Assembly (NCBI RefSeq): GCF_001619985.1
Contig: NW_017264193.1
Span: forward strand, 2,733,726 to 2,797,725
Direction of reading: 5' to 3'
From: Xylona heveae TC161
Taxonomy: Eukaryota; Ascomycota; Xylonomycetes; Xylonales; Xylonaceae
Length of the DNA stretch: 64,000 nt
A program made the position numbers and the translations under genes. Each line of letters opens with the position of its first letter. Position 1 is the stretch's first letter. The notes beneath the pieces are model-generated. The model was not told the origin of the DNA. It was given only the letters and a program-made list of their open reading frames with translations, and made no database searches. Positions 61,448 to 64,000 of the stretch are shown here, piece after piece.

Positions 61448-62074
61448 GTCCACTCGTTAAATTCTCAAGATTCAGGTTTAGGAACAAAGAAATCGAAAAT
61501 TCGTGGGACAGAAAAAGAACAACAGTTAAAGCAATTGCAGAAGAATGATTATCGCCCAAGGAGGGGTGCACAAAACTTATCGATTGTTGGAGGGGACGTT
61601 GTGTGTCAATTGTGATAATACCAAGTGCGGATCTCTCCCGACCGCCTTCCCCGGTGTCCGGCAAAACCTTTCACCGGTTATTCTCGGACCGTTCTAGGAG
61701 CTTGAAAACATCATAGTCTTGCTTATTTTCCCGCTATTTGTATTGGCTCGAAGCTTTTATCTCCTGCCAACAATAATATATATTTAGTATCAATATTATG
61801 AGTTTCAAATTAAACAACCAAAGTTCCGATTCCGCATTGAGAACGTTGCTCTTTTGCCATTCGGCGATTTCCCCCCCTCTCCTCTTTTCCAACAGAAGAG
61901 AAATATCCCTTGAATTTTGATACACATGTTCAAGCACAAAACAGAGGCCAAATTTCGCATCAAACTGTATATTCTCTAAGCTAAGCTGTGGCAAGGTACA
62001 ATCACAATAATATATATTTCTGTTCAGAAAGGAATTCTAAAGGGACATCAACACGACGCTACTTCCAGCTCAGT
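61448..62074. other. Spacer between DAHP synthase and GDB1
   Basis: 627 nt: DAHP synthase promoter and leader on the left, GDB1 3' region on the right. A 16-nt AT-rich string (ACAATAATATATATTT) occurs at 61770 and 62004 in direct orientation; too simple to interpret. Confidence 0.5.
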
Positions 62075-64000
62075 CTATTCTATAGACAACTCCGAACCAT
62101 CATAGAACAAATCTATCAGACATCCAGCAGACCATGCTTGCGTAGGCGACTATAGAGAGCAATCAGCTGAAAATCCATCAAAGATCAAGAGAAAAAAAAA
62201 GAACTTACCGAATCGGCGCAAAATTCACCGTTTTTATTAGTTAGCTCAGTCAATCCAGCCCAAGGACTTTCAAGAATTGCTTGCTTGCAACCTGCCAGTC
62301 TTCTCGTAACCTGTTGCAAGGATTCCACACGGCCCTCCTTTGTGGTCCTTCGCTTTAGATCAAATTTTAGCAGCGCTCGAAGGAAGAATCCAGTTGGCCA
62401 GAGCCATTCTGGCCCTTGGTGGTAGTTGCGACCCTTTGAAGTTGCAAAATCATTTGAATCTTCGGAATTTATATAGTACGGGCGGTAATTGAGATCACTG
62501 GGATCGAGCGTAGCCATGCCTGTGGGTCCGTGAAGGGCCTTGTCTGCCAAAGCCAAAGCATAAAGTGCTTTTTCTGGATCAAAAAGCTCCGGTGCCACAC
62601 ACATGGCAATGGGAAAGTTGGCCCTCAATTGATAGTCCTCGTACTCCTTCCCTGTCTTATAAAGGTCCTTGTAGATTCCCCTTCGATTGACGACCTTGGG
62701 GTTGACATCATAATTCTTGTCATCCTTGGCATGCAACGGGACGTAGTAACACCGCTCAAAGTTGTGCTTGATCTTCCCGGCCCAGTCCTTGAAAGTGATT
62801 TTACCTCTACCATCATCACTAATCTTCACACTGTCAAATCTGTATTTGCCCCGCTTGTTGAGCTCCGCTACCCAAACAAGCGTACTGTAGACAAGGCCGG
62901 TAATCTCAATTGCGGCGCCATCTCGGGGTGTGCCGGGAATTCCCTTGCTGCCCGCCTTCTCGCTCTCGCCCATCTTATCCATCCATGTGCCGCAGTTGAG
63001 TTGGTTTCCACCGTGAATAAGCCCAGTGTTCCAATCGACAGAGATATCAATTTGAAATCCTTCTGGCCGCATCTGCATATCAAGGCCAGGGCCAGCATTG
63101 GCTTCCCTGAAGGACATTCCTGTTGCATGCCGTTGCAAAGCTTCCTGAATTATTTCTTCAACGGTCGAAGATTTTGAGTAAGCTCGAGGGTCGTCAAATT
63201 CGAACCACGTATCATCGTACGGCAAGAATCGCCGTGGCACTTGCTCTTTTAGAATGCTTATGCCATTTGGAACAATCTTCGTGTAGTCTTGGATATTCTG
63301 TAGGAAGAACCAGATCGAATCTCGAGAATTGTATCTCGGCAATTTGCCTCCAGAGAGCAAATTTGGAATCATTCCGTGTTTCAGAACGCTCCCGAATGCA
63401 AGAATATGCTCCTTTGCATCATCATAACGCCCAGTCCCCAGAAAGAGGCCTCGCAAAGATATGAATACGTCGCGACCCCAGCATCTAGCCCAGTCCGTCG
63501 AAAAATGCGGGAGACCAGCGGCCAAACAGGGGACACTCTTCGTAGGATAGAGAGAGGCAGATTTCAGGTAGCCAGTTTGCTGAACGCTGACCATTGCGAG
63601 ACTCTGCAAGAAATCCTGACCTTCTCTGATATTGGGCGCCATAAGAGAGATGGCTTTATCCCATGCAGCATGATAAGCCGTGCGTATGACCAGCGCAAAG
63701 TACCTGGGAAGGAGGAAACTTGGAATCTTTCGGATCGCATCGAAGCGAGATCGCAGCCACAATGCTGGCTGTTCTAAACGTCTGTATCCTTCTTGTTTCG
63801 AGATGCGATCGAGCCGTCCAGATATATAATCTAGAGCCCACTGTCCATCCCGCAAATGTTGACAGAGTGGGTGACCCAGATCATTGTTTACGATAATATC
63901 CTTCAAGACGCTCCACCACCCTTGTAATCCAGCGTATACCAGAGGTCCGAAATTGGGAATGGCGTAGACACCATCTTTGCCGTCGCTTGAGTCCCGTTCC
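62075..64000 (-). CDS. GDB1: Glycogen debranching enzyme, C-terminal part (cut by the right window edge)
   Basis: Bifunctional 4-alpha-glucanotransferase and amylo-1,6-glucosidase; the window holds the C-terminal glucosidase half. Exons are 62209 to beyond 64000 and 62075-62149 (about 621 residues visible). Seen: DGVYAIPNFGPLVYAGLQGW at the cut edge, GLPHFSTDWARCWGRDVFIS, GGKLPRYNSRDSIWFFLQNI, IDISVDWNTGLIHGGNQLNC then GTWMDKMGESEKAGSKG, DYQLRANFPIAMCVAPELFD, NYHQGPEWLWPTGFFLRALL, all strong signatures of the GDE C-terminal domain. The last intron (59 nt) has a GTAAGT donor and a TATAG acceptor; it leads to the conserved ending DSSPTQAWSAGCLIDLFYDG. A nearer CAG at 62170 was not used because it breaks this ending. 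Confidence 0.95.

Noticed and set aside
61770-62019. Direct repeat of a 16-nt string, as if flanking an insertion
   Set aside because: The string is simple AT-rich sequence, and nothing between the copies looks like a mobile element.

Overview
The window is a piece of a filamentous ascomycete (Pezizomycotina) nuclear genome. The evidence is dense single-copy eukaryotic genes, short introns (about 50-130 nt) with GTAAGT-type donors and CTAAC/CTGAC-type branch sites, and fungal protein families: a Dnt1-like nucleolar protein, CpcA/Gcn4-type sites at amino-acid genes, a quinate-type 3-dehydroshikimate dehydratase, and a GliK-like cyclotransferase. Eurotiomycetes is a guess from overall protein flavour, not a proof. 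No rRNA, tRNA, CRISPR, virus-like element or secondary-metabolite cluster was recognised. One 45-base run of N marks an assembly gap.

Layout, left to right: MSH3 3' end (1-1018, +); an AT-rich stretch with a MITE-like element (2171-2563) and a degenerate reading frame; a DUF6924-like protein (-); a PEBP-family protein (-); a zinc-finger-like fungal protein (-); BET2, the Rab geranylgeranyl transferase beta subunit (-); a 2.2 kb spacer with a 50-nt hairpin; a RhoGAP protein (+); RRS1 (-) divergent from CYT1 (+); an unknown acidic protein with a Cys/His N-terminus (-); and a 4.5 kb region without a recognisable gene. Then comes an aromatic-compound group: 3-dehydroshikimate dehydratase (+), TTC36 homologue (-) and 4-hydroxyphenylpyruvate dioxygenase (+), followed by a GliK-like cyclotransferase with a membrane segment (-).

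The second half holds a poorly resolved basic protein (+), a NEDD8 protease (SENP8/NEP1, +, seven exons), a small membrane protein (-), HIS1 (-) divergent from RPS28 (+), a Dnt1-like protein (+), the branched-chain aminotransferase (-) divergent from ERV2 (+), a LYAR-type zinc-finger protein (+), PEX1 (-) divergent from MCM7 (+), mitoribosomal mS29/DAP3 (-), DAHP synthase (-) and the 3' part of the glycogen debranching enzyme (-, runs off the right edge).

Most genes are housekeeping. The observations most worth following are: (i) TTC36, a protein reported to stabilise HPPD in mammals, sits head-to-head with the HPPD gene, next to a second aromatic-catabolism gene; (ii) very small exons (6 and 9 nt in DAHP synthase, 15 nt in the NEDD8 protease) that are needed to rebuild conserved protein sequence; (iii) perfect Gcn4/CpcA sites at all three amino-acid biosynthesis genes, two of them inside the first intron; (iv) a MITE-like element with a TA target duplication; and (v) an almost perfect 22-bp inverted repeat in the BET2-RhoGAP spacer. 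Exon coordinates were worked out by hand from splice signals, reading-frame continuity and recalled family conservation; no alignment or transcript data were available.
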